Assembly (NCBI GenBank): GCA_949499105.1
Contig: CATEFX010000019.1
Location: 124,001 to 188,000, forward strand
DNA length: 64,000 nt
Source: Formosa sp. Hel1_33_131
GTDB lineage: Bacteria > Bacteroidota > Bacteroidia > Flavobacteriales > Flavobacteriaceae
Direction: 5' to 3'
Positions 52,274-63,681 of the stretch are shown piece after piece (the first letter of the stretch is position 1; the number at the start of each line of letters is the position of its first letter). The notes under the pieces were generated by a model. That model had not been told where the DNA came from. It was given only the letters and a program-made list of their open reading frames with translations, and did not search any database. The position numbers and the translations under genes are program-made.

Positions 52274-53473
52274 ATGCATGAACCAATTTCACCATTTACT
52301 AGAGAACAACTGCTCCCAAAAGAAGAAACTTTAGAGATTTCTAAAGAAAAAGGAGCGTTGTTTATTGGAATCCCAAAAGAAACATCTTTTCAAGAAAAAA
52401 GAGTCTGTCTAACACCCGATGCGGTATCTGCATTGACAAGTAATGGACATCGAGTATTGATTGAATCAGGAGCCGGAGAAAATGCCTGTTTTGAAGATCA
52501 TGAATACAGCGAAGCGGGCGCTGAAATTTCCAGAGATCGAGCAAAGGTCTTTGCATGTCCAACAATCCTAAAGGTTGAACCCCCTACCCTAGAGGAAATC
52601 TCAATGTTAAATCCACAAACACTTTTAATTTCTGCGCTTCAGTTAAAGATGCAGGATAAGGACTATTTTAAAAAGCTTGCCGAAAAACGCATCACAGCCT
52701 TAGGTTTTGAGTTTATTAGAGATCAAGATGGCGATGTGCCAGCAGTTCGACAATTGAGTGAAATTGCGGGTTCTGCTTCTATTTTAATTGCGTCCGAAAT
52801 CATGTCGATCACCAATGAAGGTAACGGGCTTATGTTTGGAAATATTAGCGGGGTTCCTCCGACTGAAGTCGTTATTATTGGCGCTGGAACCGTTGGTGAA
52901 TTTGCGGCGCGATCTGCGATAGGATTAGGGGCTAATGTGCGTGTGTTTGACAATTCAATTACAAAACTTCGCAGCCTTCAAGCCAATATTGGTCGTACCA
53001 TATACACCTCCACCATGCAGCCCAAAAACCTTCAGAAAGCACTCATGCGGTGCGATGTTGCTATTGGCGCCGCAAAAGGAAAAAATAGAGCGCCTATATT
53101 GGTGAACGAAGCATTGGTTGAACAAATGAAAACGGGCGCCATCATCATAGACGTTAGTATTGATATGGGCGGCTGTTTTGAAACAAGTGAAGTCACATCT
53201 CATGACAAACCAACCTTTGTGAAGCACGATGTGATTCATTATTGTGTGCCTAATATCCCTGCGAGATATGCTCGAACCTCCTCAGTATCAATTAGTAATA
53301 TATTCACCCCTTACCTTTTAAAAATTGCTGAAGATGGGGGTATAGAAAATTCCCTACGATTTGATAAGGGATTAAAAAATGGATTGTACTTTTACCACGG
53401 CATTTTAACGAATAAATCTGTGGCCGATTGGTTTGATTTAGACTACAGTGATGTCAATCTTTTAATCTTTTAA
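52274..53473 (+). CDS. ald: Alanine dehydrogenase
   Basis: IGIPKETSFQEKRVCLTPDAV; VVIIGAGTVGEFAARSAIGLGANV; VPNIPARYARTSS. Confidence 0.92.
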   Translation: MHEPISPFTREQLLPKEETLEISKEKGALFIGIPKETSFQEKRVCLTPDAVSALTSNGHRVLIESGAGENACFEDHEYSEAGAEISRDRAKVFACPTILKVEPPTLEEISMLNPQTLLISALQLKMQDKDYFKKLAEKRITALGFEFIRDQDGDVPAVRQLSEIAGSASILIASEIMSITNEGNGLMFGNISGVPPTEVVIIGAGTVGEFAARSAIGLGANVRVFDNSITKLRSLQANIGRTIYTSTMQPKNLQKALMRCDVAIGAAKGKNRAPILVNEALVEQMKTGAIIIDVSIDMGGCFETSEVTSHDKPTFVKHDVIHYCVPNIPARYARTSSVSISNIFTPYLLKIAEDGGIENSLRFDKGLKNGLYFYHGILTNKSVADWFDLDYSDVNLLIF

Positions 53474-53482
53474 AATTAGTAC

Positions 53483-53842
53483 ATGAAAATTGTTCACCGT
53501 TTTGGCTTCTACTTAGGAGGCTTTTCTATAGGCTTAGTCTTTTTAATGTTTTTTTTGAGTGGAAAAAAAACAAGCTGTGCTTATGGGCCCGATGCACGGG
53601 TTTTGAAAAATATTCAAACCAAAAGTATTCAATACTCTGAATCCGTTCAGGAGCAGCTAAATTCTAATAAAATTGATACGTTAACGCTGAATTCTATCTT
53701 TAAAGGCGCAGATATCAATTTTGGGAAAAGTGACACCAAGTCAGTCCCTTGCAGAACCTATTACGTTGAAAATAAAAAGTACGATTTGATTGTTGAAAAC
53801 TGTGAGCGATACGCGCGTTTCAAAACACTGATCATCCATTAG
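53483..53842 (+). CDS. DUF4258-like small membrane/exported protein
   Basis: N-terminal TM, then ADINFGKSDTKSVPCRTYYVENKKYDLIVENCERYARFKTL. Confidence 0.65.
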   Translation: MKIVHRFGFYLGGFSIGLVFLMFFLSGKKTSCAYGPDARVLKNIQTKSIQYSESVQEQLNSNKIDTLTLNSIFKGADINFGKSDTKSVPCRTYYVENKKYDLIVENCERYARFKTLIIH

Positions 53843-55005
53843 ATTTTACGTCGCTTTCTTTCTTTTTTAATAAGAGATAACTCTCTGGTCGTTTGTCCAG
53901 CCACCGAAGTATTCTCTTCCGCCCGTCTAATTAGGTAGGGCATCACATCTCTTACAGGTCCAAAAGGAACGTATTTTGCCACGTTGTAACCATGATTTGC
54001 CAAATTATAACTAATATGGTCACTCATTCCATAAAGCTGTCCAAACCAAACTCGAGGGTCGTTATTTGAAATGTTTGATTCTGCCATTAAATCAACGGCC
54101 AAATGAGAACTTTCTTCATTATGAGTTCCAATAAACACTTGAATGGTGTCCAAGTTAGAAAACATATAAGTGAGAGTGTCGTTAAAAAGTGTATCTGTCA
54201 ATGCTTTCGTTTCACAAATTGGCGATTGATACCCCTTCTCTATAGCTCTTAGGCGTTCCTTTTCCATGTAAGCACCACGCACAATTTTAAACCCAAGATT
54301 AAAATTTAATTCTTTTGCTTTGCTATGAATTTTTTTAAGATAGTCCAGTCGATCCCAACGGTAAGTTTGCAAAGTGCTATATACAATCATTGCATCGGTA
54401 TTGTAGGTTTGCATTAATTCTAAAACCAAATCATCTACAGTGTTTTGAATCCAACTTTCTTCAGCATCAATAAGAATTTTAACGTTGTTTAATTTTCCGG
54501 ATTCACAAACTTTATTGAAACGAGCGATCACCCGATCCCATTCTTTAGTTTCAGAAGTTGATAATGATTTTCCGTCACTAATTTTCTGATAAAGGTCAAA
54601 CCTTCCAAAAGCACTGGGCTTAAAGACCGCAATAGGCATGGCGTCTTTGTTTTTCGAAAATTCAATAAGGTTTAAGATCGTTTCTAGGGCGAAATCAAAT
54701 TGATTCTCCTCCCCTTTCCCTTCAACGGAATAATCTAACACACTATATACGCCACTGCTGTACATTTTATCGATTGTTGGAATACAATCCTGCTCATTAA
54801 CGCCCCCACAAAAATGATCAAAAACAGTCGATCGAATCAACCCCTCAACAGGGAGATGGGCCTTTATTGCAAAATTCGTAGCTGCAGTTCCTATTCGTAC
54901 CAATGGCTCTATGGAAATCATTTTAAATAGAAAATAGGCACGTTCTAAATCTGAGTCCGATTTTAAATGGAACGCTATTTCTGTATTATTGAAATCGATG
55001 CTCAT
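53839..55005 (-). CDS. Proline dehydrogenase
   Basis: LVRIGTAATNFAIKAHLPVEGLIRSTVFDHFCGG; FGQLYGMSDHISYNLA; YVPFGPVRDVMPYLIRRAEENTSV. Confidence 0.93.
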   Translation of the reverse strand: MSIDFNNTEIAFHLKSDSDLERAYFLFKMISIEPLVRIGTAATNFAIKAHLPVEGLIRSTVFDHFCGGVNEQDCIPTIDKMYSSGVYSVLDYSVEGKGEENQFDFALETILNLIEFSKNKDAMPIAVFKPSAFGRFDLYQKISDGKSLSTSETKEWDRVIARFNKVCESGKLNNVKILIDAEESWIQNTVDDLVLELMQTYNTDAMIVYSTLQTYRWDRLDYLKKIHSKAKELNFNLGFKIVRGAYMEKERLRAIEKGYQSPICETKALTDTLFNDTLTYMFSNLDTIQVFIGTHNEESSHLAVDLMAESNISNNDPRVWFGQLYGMSDHISYNLANHGYNVAKYVPFGPVRDVMPYLIRRAEENTSVAGQTTRELSLIKKERKRRKI

Positions 55006-55104
55006 ATAAATTGGTTTTAGTATCGGACAAATATATTTAATCGGAATTACATTAATTGTAAATTTCTACTTAATTTTACGTTTTTCATTTTGACCAAATA
55101 GTTC

Positions 55105-56172
55105 ATGAACTCGATACCATCCACATCCTATTCAATTCATTTTAACGACCGTTGTTATAAAGAGTTGAATACCTATTTAGAAACTTCTAATTTTTCTAAG
55201 ATATTTATATTGGTTGATTCCAATACACACCTCCATTGTTTGCCTAAGTTTTTAGCAAACATACAGGTTGAAATGGCGTTAGAAATCATTGAAATGGAGG
55301 CCGGTGAAATACATAAAACTTTAGATACGTGTACTCAAATCTGGCTCAGTTTGTCGGATTTAGATGGCGACCGAAAATCGCTTATCATCAATTTGGGTGG
55401 TGGTGTGGTGACCGATTTAGGCGGATTTGTAGCGTCTACATTCAAACGAGGCGTATCATTTGTCAATGTTCCTACCTCGCTCCTAGCGATGGTTGATGCT
55501 TCTGTTGGCGGAAAAACAGGGGTTGATTTAGGAACGATTAAAAATCAAATCGGAGTTATTAATTTCAGTGATATGGTGCTTGTAGATCCTTCATTTCTAG
55601 AAACGCTCCCTAAAGAAGAAATGCGATCTGGATTGGCTGAAATGTTAAAGCATGGATTGATTAAAAATGCTGATTATTGGAACCGACTCTGTGATTTAAA
55701 AGAGCTGAATATCTCAGATTTAGAAGGCTTGATTCACGAATCGATTACCCTAAAAAATGAAGTCGTAAAACGAGATCCGAATGAACAAGGCGAACGAAAG
55801 CAATTAAATTTTGGACATACCTTAGGGCATGCGATCGAATCATATTGCTTGGACAATGACCAACTTAAAACATTGTTACACGGTGAGGCAATTGCCGCTG
55901 GAATGATTATGGAAGGCTATCTATCTCATAAAACTTGTGGATTGTCGGAAACAGAACTTATCCAAATAAAAAATACTTTTAAAACCATTTATGGTTCAGT
56001 CGATTTTTCTGAAAACGACAAAAGCTCAATAATTGAGCTTTTGAAATATGATAAAAAGAATTCTCACGGGCAAATTAAATACGCGCTGTTAGAATCTATT
56101 GGATTGTGTCTCGTTGATGTAATTGTTGATGATCATTTAATAGACGAAGCATTTAGATACTACGCATCTTAA
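55105..56172 (+). CDS. aroB: 3-dehydroquinate synthase
   Basis: NLGGGVVTDLGGFVASTFKRGVSFVNVPTSLLAMVDASVGGKTGVD; NFGHTLGHAIE. Confidence 0.96.
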   Translation: MNSIPSTSYSIHFNDRCYKELNTYLETSNFSKIFILVDSNTHLHCLPKFLANIQVEMALEIIEMEAGEIHKTLDTCTQIWLSLSDLDGDRKSLIINLGGGVVTDLGGFVASTFKRGVSFVNVPTSLLAMVDASVGGKTGVDLGTIKNQIGVINFSDMVLVDPSFLETLPKEEMRSGLAEMLKHGLIKNADYWNRLCDLKELNISDLEGLIHESITLKNEVVKRDPNEQGERKQLNFGHTLGHAIESYCLDNDQLKTLLHGEAIAAGMIMEGYLSHKTCGLSETELIQIKNTFKTIYGSVDFSENDKSSIIELLKYDKKNSHGQIKYALLESIGLCLVDVIVDDHLIDEAFRYYAS

Positions 56173-56183
56173 TCCGCCACTAA

Positions 56184-56663
56184 TTACATATCATTAAAGA
56201 TCGAATGCATCAAACGTTTCTTGTCGTTGATACTTTCTTCTAATGAAATCATCGTTTCTGTTCTGTACACTCCTTCAATTTCATCTAGCTTAAAGATAAT
56301 TTCCTTGGCATGTGTGGTGCTTTTTGCACGGATTTTACAGAAAATATTGAATTTTCCAGTTGTAATGTGCGCAACGGTTACATGAGGAATTTCATAAATT
56401 CGCTCTAATACAAATTTTGTTTGAGATGTGTTTTGTAAAAAAACACCTACATAGGCAATAAAAGAATATCCTAATTTCTGATAATCTATGGTTAAAGAGG
56501 ACCCTTTAATTATTTTGGCATCTTCCATTTTTTTTACTCTAACATGAACAGTACCTGCAGATATTAATAATTTTTTTGCGATATCTGTGAATGGAACACG
56601 GGTGTTGTCAATCAGCATATCTAATATTTGATGATCGATTTCGTCTAGTTTTACTTTAGCCAC
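56184..56663 (-). CDS. Lrp/AsnC family transcriptional regulator
   Basis: LDEIDHQILDMLIDNTRVPFTDIAKKLLISAGTVHVRVKKME plus RAM-like domain. Confidence 0.93.
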   Translation of the reverse strand: MAKVKLDEIDHQILDMLIDNTRVPFTDIAKKLLISAGTVHVRVKKMEDAKIIKGSSLTIDYQKLGYSFIAYVGVFLQNTSQTKFVLERIYEIPHVTVAHITTGKFNIFCKIRAKSTTHAKEIIFKLDEIEGVYRTETMISLEESINDKKRLMHSIFNDM

Positions 56664-56734
56664 TTTGCTTGAATTTATTGGTTAATTTTCAATGTTTAGG
56701 CAAATTTACTAAATTTTACACAGTTAAATGTGTT

Positions 56735-57901
56735 TTATGTTAAATTATCATTAACAAAAAGTGATGTTTCCATTAAATCTATCAATAAGAAATCGATTTC
56801 GTAACTTTCTGATAACACGTCAAAATCGGGGTGGGACACCTGCTTAAAATGAGCATCAATTTCTAAATGCCCATATTTTTCATTCAAATCCCCAATAAGA
56901 ACAATTTTAGGTCTGAATTTAATTTGTCCGTTTTCTAATACTTCTGTGTACTGAACGGCGATGTCGCAACTCTTTTTGGGGTCCTCTAAATTAAGGACCG
57001 CATTTCTAATAATAACATCGTGAAACAATTTTTCGTTTTCAGGAATATCAAAGTATGGCGTAAAGCTTTCGCCAGTAACCTCATGATTCGAAATATAATC
57101 AAGCGCGCTCATCAGCGCTAGGGCAAGGTATTTTCTCGTTTTCTCTCTATTGTAGTCCTTTGGGTAATGTCCCGCCTCAAACAACACTGTTGGTACGCCA
57201 TCGCTCTGAAAGGAATCGCCTACACAGTTTGAATTGAACCCATCATCATAGCGCCCAATTTGATTTGGTAAAAACGATTGCAGTGTCTGGTTCATACTCT
57301 GAATTACCTCCATAGCCTTTTGACGCGTACTTGTTAAAGACCGTTCTTCATCTTCTGAAGGCGATAAAAAACTCAAAACAGCTGAATTATTGGTCTTTCC
57401 AGCGCTAAAAATAGTACGTTGTCCGTGCATATTGAAACAAAAATGCGGATTAAAATCCTCAAACACGTTTCTTAAAATTTTGCTTTCACATTGACTCAAA
57501 TTATTTGCATCTCTATTTAGATCAACTTGATTCGCATTGACCCGCGTGTAGGCTTTTGCTCCATCCGGATTAAGTATTGGGATCACATAGAGTGTGCAAG
57601 CGTCTAAGAGAGGCTTACAGCTGTCTAATTCCAAGTAATTAAACAAATCAAAGAGTGCTTTAGTGGTCGTGCTTTCGTTTCCGTGCATTTGAGACCAAAT
57701 CAAGATTCGTTTAGAACCTGTCCCAATTTGAAGTCCATGAATTGGAAGTCCAGCTTCAGAAGCACCCAAAACAGTTTGATTAAATTGGTTTGATACAGAT
57801 TTCAACAAAGGCTCAATATGAGAATTTGTAAGATAGCGATCTCTTAAAGCAACGGCTTTTAAGGAATGATACTGTGATAAAAAGGAGGGTATGTCTAACA
57901 T
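56735..57901 (-). CDS. M14-family zinc carboxypeptidase-like protein
   Basis: WSQMHGNESTTTKALFDL (HxxE); YVIPILNPDGAKAYTRVNANQVDLNRDAN. Confidence 0.9.
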   Translation of the reverse strand: MLDIPSFLSQYHSLKAVALRDRYLTNSHIEPLLKSVSNQFNQTVLGASEAGLPIHGLQIGTGSKRILIWSQMHGNESTTTKALFDLFNYLELDSCKPLLDACTLYVIPILNPDGAKAYTRVNANQVDLNRDANNLSQCESKILRNVFEDFNPHFCFNMHGQRTIFSAGKTNNSAVLSFLSPSEDEERSLTSTRQKAMEVIQSMNQTLQSFLPNQIGRYDDGFNSNCVGDSFQSDGVPTVLFEAGHYPKDYNREKTRKYLALALMSALDYISNHEVTGESFTPYFDIPENEKLFHDVIIRNAVLNLEDPKKSCDIAVQYTEVLENGQIKFRPKIVLIGDLNEKYGHLEIDAHFKQVSHPDFDVLSESYEIDFLLIDLMETSLFVNDNLT

Positions 57902-57916
57902 GTGTATTTAATAACA

Positions 57917-57952
57917 TTACAAAAGTAAACATTCTTACATTTACATTTGTAA
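57917..57952. promoter_or_regulatory. Pair of TTAC-N4-GTAA operators at the M14 peptidase promoter
   Basis: TTACAAAAGTAA 57917-57928 (overlaps minus-strand -7 TACTTTTG) and TTACATTTGTAA 57941-57952. Confidence 0.55.
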
Positions 57953-58130
57953 ACAAGTTTGTTTGGATTTGTTTCACAAAAGTATACGTTGTTATAAGCC
58001 GTATTGTTGCAAAAGATTTTACAAATAAATACAGCGGTTTATATAATCTTTAAAATATTATAAATCAGTTGTATATAAGCTTTAATTAAAGTTATAATTC
58101 GCGTACAATCAGGTCTATTTTACACTATGT

Positions 58131-58189
58131 TTGCGTAATTCAACACGAATTGTTACATTTGTAACGCCTTTATGGTTATACATATGTAA
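58131..58189 (+). promoter_or_regulatory. XRE gene promoter with two overlapping TTAC-N4-GTAA operators
   Basis: -33 TTG 58131-58133, 20-bp spacer, -7 TACATTTG 58154-58161 inside TTACATTTGTAA (58153-58164); second site ATACATATGTAA 58178-58189 just before the ATG at 58193. Confidence 0.6.
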
Positions 58190-58192
58190 ACA

Positions 58193-58579
58193 ATGATAAA
58201 CACTACAGAATTCAATACTCGACTCAAAAAAATCCTTGAATATTATGGATTATCGGCTTCCGCATTTGCAGAAGTGGTCACGGTTCAACGCTCTAGTATT
58301 TCTCACATATTGAGCGGACGAAACAAACCAAGCTTAGACTTTATCTCCAAAGTTCTAAATGCCTTTCCCGAAATTGATCTTCTATGGCTTTTAAGCGGCA
58401 CAGGCGATTTCCCTAGAAACACCACGCCCCCACTTGCCAAAATCAAAAAATCTCAAGAATTAGCAAAACCTACGAATCCTGTAGCAACAATTTCGAGTGA
58501 CGATGAACTAATTGAACGAATCGTTATATTTTATAAAGACGGTAGTTTTAAGAATTATGCGATGAATCCGTCCAAATAA
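58193..58579 (+). CDS. XRE-type helix-turn-helix regulator
   Basis: FNTRLKKILEYYGLSASAFAEVVTVQRSSISHILSGRNKPSLDFISKVLNAFPEIDLLWLLSG. Confidence 0.9.
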   Translation: MINTTEFNTRLKKILEYYGLSASAFAEVVTVQRSSISHILSGRNKPSLDFISKVLNAFPEIDLLWLLSGTGDFPRNTTPPLAKIKKSQELAKPTNPVATISSDDELIERIVIFYKDGSFKNYAMNPSK

Positions 58580-58614
58580 TTTAGATTTCTAAATCCCTTT
58601 TGTATGTTTGTCGT

Positions 58615-58986
58615 ATGAAACATTTAATACTATGTAGTGCGCTGTTACTGCTTCAAAGTTGTTATACCATTGAGAGAAACTGTAATGATTTTAAAACTGG
58701 AAACTTTGAAAGTGAAATCACAATTGACGGAACGCTCTATAAGTCCACTTTTTCTAGAACCCCTAAACTACAGATTGAAGAGTTTAACGGCGTTAAAGAC
58801 TCTTCTTACGTTCGTTGGATCAATGATTGTGAGATGGTTTTTAAAACGATTCATCCTAAAAACCGTGCAGAGAAAAAAGACATTCACCTCAAAATATTAA
58901 CCACCACATCAAAGGGCTATAAATTTGAATATGGCTATGTTGGAGATACTAATAAACAGATTGGAGACGCAAAACGGATCGATTAA
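58615..58986 (+). CDS. Hypothetical lipoprotein
   Basis: MKHLILCSALLLLQSCYTI lipobox; small DNA-topoisomerase-IV-adjacent ORF. Confidence 0.75.
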   Translation: MKHLILCSALLLLQSCYTIERNCNDFKTGNFESEITIDGTLYKSTFSRTPKLQIEEFNGVKDSSYVRWINDCEMVFKTIHPKNRAEKKDIHLKILTTTSKGYKFEYGYVGDTNKQIGDAKRID

Positions 58987-61691
58987 AACATTGTGATCTG
59001 TCCTTCATCATTAATGTCGTTTTCTGGCTCAGATGCTTTCGGTTTTACAGTAGCGTCACTTTTCTGAGTAGTTTCCTCTGAATCAGTAGTGGATGACTCG
59101 GAAACAATCGCATCCGATGGAGTGCTTGATTGAGGCATCACTTCCTCCCCAACAACATCTATTTCTTCGGCAGGCGTATTAGTAGGCTCCTCATAAGGCA
59201 AGGGATCTAAGAGATCAATTTGATTGACCTTTAATTTAGTCAGTTGATTTCCTAAAGCCGACATTCCCTTCACACTAATAAACTGCTCAAAGTCGATGAT
59301 TTGATCTTCACGACGGTCTTTACCTCGATCTTTAGCAAACGATACTTTGGCAACAGGGCGCCAATCGGTAGAGACAATTTCTAGAGTGCTCGACGCATGC
59401 TCAGAAATAAACGTATCTTCTCGGCTTTCGTTTTCAATTAAAAAACGCTTTACATAATATTTTTCTTTATCACCGTCAAAGTAAATAGCAGATATCGGTT
59501 TATTAGGAATCCATTTTTCCAATACAATCATATCATCTTCAAAATGAGCTGTAATTTCTGGAATAATCGTTTTTACAATCCCCGATTGAGTGATCACCAA
59601 AATACGGTCTTCACCTCTAAACTCCCCCACTAATTCACCACGTCCATCGACATTGATGCGCTGAATCGTGTCATCAAACCATATTTTTCGCGGTTTAAGT
59701 GTACTGACTCCCTTTTCTTTGAGTTCAATCCGCTTGATAGCGTGTTTGGTGACTAAATTTCCTTTGGACACCCGTCCTTTTATAATGACATCGGCAAAAT
59801 CGATGTCCCATTTTAGTTTTTTTACACTTCCAACTTGGCGCAATAGCACCGAAACAACTTCACCTTCTCCATTTGGATTGGCAGAAAAATACCACAGATC
59901 AGACCCTGCTTTTCCATTCGTCAAATCATATTCGCGATCTCGAGTGACCCCGGTCACCGCAAAACGTTTAATATAAGACGCACCGCCCTTTCCATCTTTA
60001 TAAATCATATTATAAATGGTCCGCTTGTCTTTCTTTTTGAAAACAGCCACATGAATGATGTCTTTTCCAATAAAGGTTTTGCTATCAACCTTTGTAATCA
60101 TCAACTTACCTTCTTTTGTAAAAACGATGATGTCGTCAATATCACTACAGTCACCAACATATTCATCGCGCTTTAAGCCTGTACCAACAAACCCTTCTTC
60201 TCTATTAACATAAAGTTTTGTGTTTCTAATAATAACCTTCGTCGCATCTACATCACCAAATGTTTTGATTTCAGTTTTACGTTCTTTTCCAGCGCCATAC
60301 TCTGATTTTAAGCGTTTAAAATAATCAATCGCATAGGTAATCAGATTTGCTAAATAGCCCTTGGTTTCTGCAATTTGATCTTCGAGAGCATCAATTTTTT
60401 GTTGCGCTTTATCAATATCAAACTTAGAAATTCTCTTAATTCGAATTTCAGTTAACCTAGTGATGTCTTCTTCGGTAATGGCACGCTTTAAATGTTTGAT
60501 ATGCGGCTGAAGCCCTTTGTCAATAGCGCTGATCACGCCTGGCCAAGTCTCTTCTTCCTCTATATCACGATAGATTCTGTTTTGTATAAAAATGCGTTCT
60601 AAAGATGCAAAATGCCATTGCTCTTCAAACTCACCTAACTTAATTTCTAATTCTTGTTTTAATAATTCGACCGTATGATCTGTAGAATGTCGTAACATTT
60701 CAGTCACTCCAACAAACAAAGGCTTGTTATCTTCAATTACACACCCCAATGGAGAAATAGCGGTTTCACAAGACGTAAACGCAAATAAAGCATCGATCGT
60801 TTTATCTGGTGAAATCCCTGCTGGTAAATGCACTAATATTTCAACTTCAGCAGCAGTATTATCTTCAATTTTCTTAATTCGAATTTTACTTTTCTCATTG
60901 GCTTTAAGAATAGAATCGATCAATGAAGACGTTGTGGTTCCAAAGGGTACTTCGGTAATCACCAACGTATTTTTGTTAAGCTGCGAGATTTTGGCTCGAC
61001 ACCGCACACGTCCACCTCTTAACCCGTCGTTATAGTTAGTAAAATCGGCCACACCTCCGGTTGCAAAATCTGGAAGAATCGTAAATCGTTTTCCTTGAAG
61101 GTGCTTTATTGAAGCCTCAATAAGTTCGATGAAATTATGAGGTAATACTTTTGTTGAAAGTCCAACCGCAATTCCCTCCGCCCCTTGCGCTAGTAATAAC
61201 GGGAACATGACAGGAAGGTTTACAGGCTCTTTACGACGGCCATCATAAGACGATTGCCATTCGGTGATCTTTGGGTTAAACACAACGTCTAATGCAAATT
61301 TAGAAAGCCGCGCTTCAATATATCTTGAGGCCGCTGCTCTATCGCCTGTAAGGACGTTTCCCCAGTTTCCTTGGGCATCAATTAGTAAATCTTTTTGACC
61401 AATCTGTACCATGGCATCTGCAATACTGGCATCGCCGTGTGGGTGGTACTGCATGGTATGCCCAACAATATTTGCAACTTTATTATAGCGGCCATCATCC
61501 AAGTCTTTCATGGAATGTAAAATCCGACGCTGAACTGGTTTAAATCCGTCTTCAATCGCAGGAACTGCACGTTCTAAAATAACATAGGACGCATAGTCTA
61601 AAAACCAATCTTTAAACATCCCCGTAACGCGAGTAATTGTTTCTTGATTGTCCGTATTCTCATGGATTAGATCATCGTTTTCTTCTATCAT
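58983..61691 (-). CDS. parC: DNA topoisomerase IV subunit A (GyrA/ParC family)
   Basis: [55 protein letters not shown]. Confidence 0.92.
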   Translation of the reverse strand: MIEENDDLIHENTDNQETITRVTGMFKDWFLDYASYVILERAVPAIEDGFKPVQRRILHSMKDLDDGRYNKVANIVGHTMQYHPHGDASIADAMVQIGQKDLLIDAQGNWGNVLTGDRAAASRYIEARLSKFALDVVFNPKITEWQSSYDGRRKEPVNLPVMFPLLLAQGAEGIAVGLSTKVLPHNFIELIEASIKHLQGKRFTILPDFATGGVADFTNYNDGLRGGRVRCRAKISQLNKNTLVITEVPFGTTTSSLIDSILKANEKSKIRIKKIEDNTAAEVEILVHLPAGISPDKTIDALFAFTSCETAISPLGCVIEDNKPLFVGVTEMLRHSTDHTVELLKQELEIKLGEFEEQWHFASLERIFIQNRIYRDIEEEETWPGVISAIDKGLQPHIKHLKRAITEEDITRLTEIRIKRISKFDIDKAQQKIDALEDQIAETKGYLANLITYAIDYFKRLKSEYGAGKERKTEIKTFGDVDATKVIIRNTKLYVNREEGFVGTGLKRDEYVGDCSDIDDIIVFTKEGKLMITKVDSKTFIGKDIIHVAVFKKKDKRTIYNMIYKDGKGGASYIKRFAVTGVTRDREYDLTNGKAGSDLWYFSANPNGEGEVVSVLLRQVGSVKKLKWDIDFADVIIKGRVSKGNLVTKHAIKRIELKEKGVSTLKPRKIWFDDTIQRINVDGRGELVGEFRGEDRILVITQSGIVKTIIPEITAHFEDDMIVLEKWIPNKPISAIYFDGDKEKYYVKRFLIENESREDTFISEHASSTLEIVSTDWRPVAKVSFAKDRGKDRREDQIIDFEQFISVKGMSALGNQLTKLKVNQIDLLDPLPYEEPTNTPAEEIDVVGEEVMPQSSTPSDAIVSESSTTDSEETTQKSDATVKPKASEPENDINDEGQITMF

Positions 61692-63547
61692 ACCTCTTCT
61701 TCGATAATATCTAATTCTACTTTTAGATTTTCAATAATAAATTTTTGACGGTCTGGCGTGTTTTTACCCATATAAAACTGAAGCATTGAATCAATGGTCA
61801 TGTCAGCATCCAGCATCACGGGGTCAAGTCGAATATCTTCTCCAATAAAATATTTAAATTCGTTTGGTGAGATTTCTCCTAATCCCTTAAATCGTGTGAT
61901 TTCTGGTTTAGGTTTTAATTTTTGTACTGCATCTCTTCGTTCTTGTTCCGAATAGCAATAAATCGTTTCTTTTTTATTACGCACTCTGAATAATGGGGTT
62001 TGTAATATATAGAGATGGCCTTCTTTAATAATTTCAGGGAAAAATTGAAGAAAAAAGGTAATCAACAGCAAACGAATGTGCATTCCATCGACATCGGCAT
62101 CGGTCGCAATCACAATGTTGTTATACCTTAAATCCTCAATGGATTCTTCAATATTTAATGCGGCCTGAAGTAAATTAAACTCTTCATTTTCGTACACAAT
62201 TTTCTTGGTCAACCCGTAACAATTCAACGGCTTTCCTTTCAAACTAAAAACGGCTTGTGTATTCACGTCTCTTGATTTGGTAATACTACCAGATGCAGAG
62301 TCACCCTCTGTTATAAAAAGAGTTGATTCCAGATTACGTCCATTTTTGATATCTCCAAAATGTACACGACAGTCTCTTAGTTTTTTATTGTGTAAGCTTG
62401 ATTTTTTTGCGCGATCTCTTGCGATTTTTCGAATGCCCGATAATTCTTTTCGCTCGCGTTCGGCTTGCAAAATTTTTCGTTGGATGGCTTCCGCCGTATC
62501 GGGATTTTTATGCAGATAATTATCTAACTTCGTTTTTAAAAAGTCATTAATAAAGGTTCGAACTGTTGGAAGTTCGCCACCCATATCGGTAGATCCCAAT
62601 TTGGTTTTTGTTTGACTTTCAAATACTGGCTCCATGACTTTGATCGCAATGGCCGATATAATTGATTTTCGAATGTCGGACGCATCGTAGTTTTTTCCAT
62701 AAAACTCACGAATTGTTTTTACCAAAGCTTCTCTAAAGGCTGCTAAATGCGTCCCTCCTTGCGTGGTGTTTTGTCCATTGACAAACGAATGGTACTCCTC
62801 GCTGTACTGGGTTTTACTGTGTGTAATAGCAACTTCTATATCTTCAGCTCTCAGATGTATGATTGGATAGGTCATATCTGTAGCATTGGTGTTATCTTCT
62901 AAAAGATCTTTTAAACCATTTTCACTAAAATATTTTTCACCATTAAATAATATAGTCAGACCTGGATTTAAATACACGTAGTATTTAAGCATCCGTGCTA
63001 CATATTCATTTCTGTATTTATAATTTTTAAAAATGGCTTCGTCGGGCACAAAGGAGACTTTCGTTCCTTTGCGACGGGTGGTGTCATCTAATAAATCTTG
63101 ATGATTTAAAACTCCCGATGAAAATTCTGCAGAAGCTGATTTTCCATCTCTGGTTGACTCCACTCTAAAAAAGGAGGACAAGGCATTAACTGCTTTGGTT
63201 CCAACCCCATTGAGTCCAACCGATTTTTTAAAGGCGCGAGAATCGTATTTACCTCCGGTGTTCATCTTAGAAACTACATCGACCACTTTACCTAAAGGAA
63301 TTCCACGTCCATAATCACGCACAATGACTTTTGTTCCTTGAATGGAAATTTCAATTGTTTTTCCAGCCCCCATCACAAACTCATCAATCGAGTTGTCTAA
63401 AACTTCTTTTAAAAGAATATAGATACCATCATCGGCCGAAGAACCATCGCCAAGTTTCCCAATATACATACCAGGACGCATACGAATATGCTCCTTCCAA
63501 TCGAGGGATCTAATATTATCTTCTGTGTAATCTGAATTTTGGCTCAT
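61688..63547 (-). CDS. parE: DNA topoisomerase IV subunit B (GyrB/ParE family)
   Basis: [51 protein letters not shown]. Confidence 0.92.
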   Translation of the reverse strand: MSQNSDYTEDNIRSLDWKEHIRMRPGMYIGKLGDGSSADDGIYILLKEVLDNSIDEFVMGAGKTIEISIQGTKVIVRDYGRGIPLGKVVDVVSKMNTGGKYDSRAFKKSVGLNGVGTKAVNALSSFFRVESTRDGKSASAEFSSGVLNHQDLLDDTTRRKGTKVSFVPDEAIFKNYKYRNEYVARMLKYYVYLNPGLTILFNGEKYFSENGLKDLLEDNTNATDMTYPIIHLRAEDIEVAITHSKTQYSEEYHSFVNGQNTTQGGTHLAAFREALVKTIREFYGKNYDASDIRKSIISAIAIKVMEPVFESQTKTKLGSTDMGGELPTVRTFINDFLKTKLDNYLHKNPDTAEAIQRKILQAERERKELSGIRKIARDRAKKSSLHNKKLRDCRVHFGDIKNGRNLESTLFITEGDSASGSITKSRDVNTQAVFSLKGKPLNCYGLTKKIVYENEEFNLLQAALNIEESIEDLRYNNIVIATDADVDGMHIRLLLITFFLQFFPEIIKEGHLYILQTPLFRVRNKKETIYCYSEQERRDAVQKLKPKPEITRFKGLGEISPNEFKYFIGEDIRLDPVMLDADMTIDSMLQFYMGKNTPDRQKFIIENLKVELDIIEEEV

Positions 63548-63622
63548 AAAGTGTTTCGCGACAGGACGCTAATATAGCACATCAGCATAAAAAATGAAAC
63601 CTTTAAAACACAAATTAATTAA

Positions 63623-63656
63623 CAAAAAAAAACCAATGTTGTTGAGAACATTGGCT
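63623..63656 (-). terminator. Rho-independent terminator downstream of ychF
   Basis: Stem CCAATGTT...AACATTGG with T-run on the minus strand. Confidence 0.85.
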
Positions 63657-63681
63657 TTCAATTTATTAGTTGATATTTTTT

